Shown here piece by piece: positions 31,263 through 33,464 of a stretch of 33,464 nt of DNA. The position numbers and the translations under genes are program-made. The stretch lies in assembly GCF_002409645.1 (NCBI RefSeq), contig NZ_DHNR01000005.1, forward strand, positions 40,878-74,341. The letters run 5' to 3'. Below the pieces are notes generated by a model that worked only from the letters and a program-made list of their open reading frames with translations, made no database searches and was not told where the DNA came from. Within the stretch, counting starts at the first letter, position 1; the number at the start of each line of letters is the position of its first letter. This DNA comes from Acetobacter sp. UBA5411 (GTDB lineage Bacteria; Pseudomonadota; Alphaproteobacteria; Acetobacterales; Acetobacteraceae).

Positions 31263-32141
31263 TTACCGCTCGGCGAACGCCTTTTCGACAACATAAGCAC
31301 CCGGCTTGGAGTTATTGCCCTCGTCAAAACCACGTGCCTCAAGCATCTTTTCTGTATCAGCCAGCATTTCCGGCGAACCGCAGATCATCACGCGATCCAG
31401 CTCCGGATCGAACGGCGGCAGGTTGAGATCCTTGAAGATCTTGCCGTTCTCGATCAGCGTCGTGATGCGGTCAGTGACTTCAAAGTCTTCACGCGTTACG
31501 GCCGGGTAGTAACGCAGCTTGCCCGCAATCATCTCGCCGAGGAATTCGTGCTCGGGGAGTTCGTGACGGATGTGATTAAAGTAGGCCAACTCACCCGAGA
31601 TACGCACGGTATGCGTCAGGATGACGTTCTCGTAGCGCTCGTAGCACTCCGGGTCCTTGATCAGGCTCATAAACGGCGCAAGGCCGGTGCCCGTGGACAG
31701 GAAGTAGAGGTTACGACCCGGACGCAGGTTGTCGAGCAGCAGTGTGCCGACGGGCTTGCGACCAATAAGGACCGTGTCACCCACCTTCACATGACGCAGA
31801 CGCGAGGTCAGCGGACCATCCGGCACAGCGATGGAGAGAAACTCCATGTGCTCTTCATAGTTCGGCGAGGCGATGGAGTAGGCGCGCAGCAGCGGCTTGC
31901 CGTCCACTTCCATGCCGATCATCGTGAACTGGCCGTTTTCGAAGCGCAGGGCCTGATCGCGTGTGGTGGTGAAGCTGAACAGGCGGTCGGTCCAGTGATG
32001 AACCGTCAGCACCTTGGCCGGGAACAGATGACCGTATTCCTTCTCCGGAGGCGCAAGGTGCCACACACCTTCCTGTCCTTCGACCGGCAGAAGACCGGAA
32101 GGAGCTTCTTCAGGGGAAACGCGTGGCAGAATATCGGACAT
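31263..32141 (-). CDS. fpr: Ferredoxin-NADP(+) reductase
   Basis: 292 residues from the ATG at 32141; the frame is open to 32225 but the extra residues are not family-like. FAD domain with FENGQFTMIGMEVDGKPLLRAYSIASPNYEEHMEFLSI (the RxYS flavin motif), VPDGPLTSRLRHVKVGD, then the NADP domain LYFLSTGTGLAPFMSLIKDPECYERYENVILTHTVR, VMICGSPEMLADTEKMLEARGF and the family tail KPGAYVVEKAFAER. It moves electrons between NADPH and ferredoxin or flavodoxin, for iron-sulfur cluster repair or redox defence. It has a leader of about 45 unmatched residues before the flavin domain (APSGLLPVEGQEGVWHLAPPEKEYGHLFPAKV), longer than E. coli Fpr but seen in alphaproteobacterial relatives. Single gene with its own terminator. 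Confidence 0.93.
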   Translation of the reverse strand: MSDILPRVSPEEAPSGLLPVEGQEGVWHLAPPEKEYGHLFPAKVLTVHHWTDRLFSFTTTRDQALRFENGQFTMIGMEVDGKPLLRAYSIASPNYEEHMEFLSIAVPDGPLTSRLRHVKVGDTVLIGRKPVGTLLLDNLRPGRNLYFLSTGTGLAPFMSLIKDPECYERYENVILTHTVRISGELAYFNHIRHELPEHEFLGEMIAGKLRYYPAVTREDFEVTDRITTLIENGKIFKDLNLPPFDPELDRVMICGSPEMLADTEKMLEARGFDEGNNSKPGAYVVEKAFAER

Positions 32142-32348
32142 AAGCCGGAGTTCTCCGTATCGGCAGCGGTGCGCATGTCCGGTTCCGCCTCCATTAAGGA
32201 CGCAGAACCAGTCAGGCGAAGCCACCGCCGGGTTGCTGACGAATTTTGGGAGGGGGTTTTAAGTGGAAGCGGCGCTTTGCACCAGAAATAATTTACAACG
32301 TCTGAATTGATCCACAGGAAACCCTGTCATTCCAGCCGCTTGCAAGGT

Positions 32349-32378
32349 GGTTCCAGCGGGCGAAAACCCGCCGGAACC
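32349..32378 (-). terminator. Strong hairpin after the YVTN propeller gene
   Basis: GGTTCCAGCGGG (32349-32360) and CCCGCCGGAACC (32367-32378) form a 12-bp stem with a single mismatch and a 6-base loop, starting 9 bases beyond the minus-strand stop codon. No terminal T-run, so termination may be partial. Confidence 0.65.
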
Positions 32379-32387
32379 TGATGAACC

Positions 32388-33464
32388 TCAGCGCATAATG
32401 CCTGTATGACCCACGGAATACCGGCCCGGCTGCGGCCAGACGGCCAGACCGTGCGGCTCGGCGCCCACAGGAATGCTGGTCATCGCACCGGTTGCCGTGT
32501 CGATGGCATAGACCACATCGTCAAAACGACCTGACAGCCAGAGCAGCTTGCCGTCTTCGCTGACATTGCCCATGTCGGGGCTACCGCCACCAGGGATTGG
32601 CCAGGTCTTCACAACCTGATTGGTCGCGAAATCGATGACGGAGACGCTGCCTTCCTTGCTGTGACGCGGACCATGCACCTTGTGGGAGCCGCGGTTCGCC
32701 ACATACATGAACTTCGCATCGCGGCTCGGGTAGATGCCGTGCGTGCCGACACCCGTCGGAATGAAGCCGGTTTCCTTGAACGTGTCGCCATCGACGATGA
32801 ACACGCCATCAGCATGCATGTCGGCCACATAGAAGGTCTTGCCGTTCGGAGCCGTCAGGATGTCCTGCGGCATGCCACCCTTGGACAGCTTCAGATAGCC
32901 GATCAACTGGCGGTTGACCGTGTCCACCTTGGCCAGCATGCCACCGAACTCGCAGGTGAAGATCGCATAGCGCCCGTCGATGGAGAAACCGGCATGATTG
33001 ATGCCACGGCACTCCGGCGCTTCCACAGAACCCTGCATCTGCATGCTGTGCGGATCACGAAAGTCGAGGCGCTTGCGGGCTTCCGCCACGACAATCGCCG
33101 ACTTGCCGTCGGGCGTGAAATACATGTTGTAAGGGTCATCAACCGGAATCGGTGCGCCCGGCTTGCCTGTGCGGGGATCGATCGGCGTCAGGCTGCCAGC
33201 AGTTGTCCCTTCGGCGTTGTTCGTCGCCCAGAGCGTGCGCAGATCCCATGACGGCACGACGTGCTGCGGGCTTTTGCCGACCGGGAAACGGTCCACTACC
33301 TTCATCGTCGCGGGGTCGATGACATACACATCGTTGGACCGCAGATTCGGCACGTAAATGCGGGCCGGGTCTTTCGCCACTTCCGGATTGACGTTTCCGG
33401 GACGGGCCTCGGAATAGATGTTGCTGGCGTCGATCACCGGAGGCATGCCGGGGATGGTCTGCAC
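32388..33464 (-). CDS. YVTN-type beta-propeller protein (N-terminus outside the window)
   Basis: At least 358 residues; the frame runs off the right edge, so the start and any signal peptide are not visible (the GTG at the very end need not be the start). Repeated propeller blades: ARIYVPNLRSNDVYVIDPATMKVVDRFPVG, SLTPIDPRTGKPGAPIPVDDPYNMYFTPDGKSAIVVAEA, GINHAGFSIDGRYAIFTCEFGG, MPQDILTAPNGKTFYVADMHADGVFIVDGDTFKETGFI, GTHGIYPSRDAKFMYVANRGSH, GSVSVIDFATNQVVKTWPIPGGG and AVWPQPGRYSVGHTGIMR. Proteins of this kind are periplasmic or surface-exposed and sometimes act as quinoprotein or metal-binding partners; no specific activity can be assigned. Conserved Cys and His residues (APECRGINHAGF; FTCEFGG) are noteworthy but uninterpreted. 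Confidence 0.85.
   Translation of the reverse strand: MQTIPGMPPVIDASNIYSEARPGNVNPEVAKDPARIYVPNLRSNDVYVIDPATMKVVDRFPVGKSPQHVVPSWDLRTLWATNNAEGTTAGSLTPIDPRTGKPGAPIPVDDPYNMYFTPDGKSAIVVAEARKRLDFRDPHSMQMQGSVEAPECRGINHAGFSIDGRYAIFTCEFGGMLAKVDTVNRQLIGYLKLSKGGMPQDILTAPNGKTFYVADMHADGVFIVDGDTFKETGFIPTGVGTHGIYPSRDAKFMYVANRGSHKVHGPRHSKEGSVSVIDFATNQVVKTWPIPGGGSPDMGNVSEDGKLLWLSGRFDDVVYAIDTATGAMTSIPVGAEPHGLAVWPQPGRYSVGHTGIMR

Overview
The window looks like chromosomal DNA of an alphaproteobacterium, most likely an acetic acid bacterium (Acetobacteraceae). The reasons are the 1,223-residue protein with AIDA-type repeats and a Hint_2 domain, the chemotaxis operon with cheD and alphaproteobacterial gene order, and a GC-rich background. 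The family assignment is inference; no rRNA, tRNA, CRISPR array, insertion sequence or integrase was seen.

Layout. 1-4.2 kb: the end of an unrecognised gene, an NAD-type malic enzyme, a strong bidirectional terminator, a Tat-type beta-propeller lactonase-like protein, and a small membrane-anchored protein with an HTH-like segment. 4.4-6.3 kb: a 98-residue peptide with a microcin V-like double-glycine leader, and a polysaccharide flippase. 6.6-9.1 kb: ndk and, divergently, a YheS-like ABC-F ATPase. 9.1-16.7 kb: a nine-gene chemotaxis operon on the minus strand, in transcription order MCP, cheY, cheA, cheW, cheR, cheB, second cheY, cheD and a small unknown gene. The genes overlap or nearly touch. 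16.9-19.3 kb: an FAD amine-oxidase-like protein, a small lytic transglycosylase and an orphan GspG pseudopilin. 19.4-23.1 kb: the AIDA-repeat/Hint/glycosyltransferase fusion. 23.3-27.0 kb: a secreted Cys-motif protein, amtB and glutathione reductase. 27.1-29.1 kb: a divergent LysR regulator and YeiH-type transporter pair. 29.2-31.2 kb: cytochrome b561, a VIT/CCC1-family gene with an in-frame TGA, and an AT-rich patch holding a small unknown ORF. 31.3 kb to the end: ferredoxin-NADP reductase and a YVTN beta-propeller protein cut by the window edge.

How genes work together. The che operon encodes a complete excitation and adaptation circuit: receptor, kinase, coupling protein, two CheY, methyltransferase, methylesterase and deamidase. 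Its receptor ends in a classical docking pentapeptide, and two other products of the operon end in look-alike tails. The rest are mostly short transcription units: nitrogen uptake (amtB), redox defence (gor, fpr), nucleotide balance (ndk) and envelope functions.

The best candidates for new biology are the Hint/glycosyltransferase fusion, the microcin-like leader peptide without a visible transporter, the three related C-terminal tails in the che operon, and the VIT gene interrupted by TGA at a position where I expect Trp. No stretch longer than 300 bases lacks a proposed gene, except 30671-31262 if the weak ORF there is rejected.
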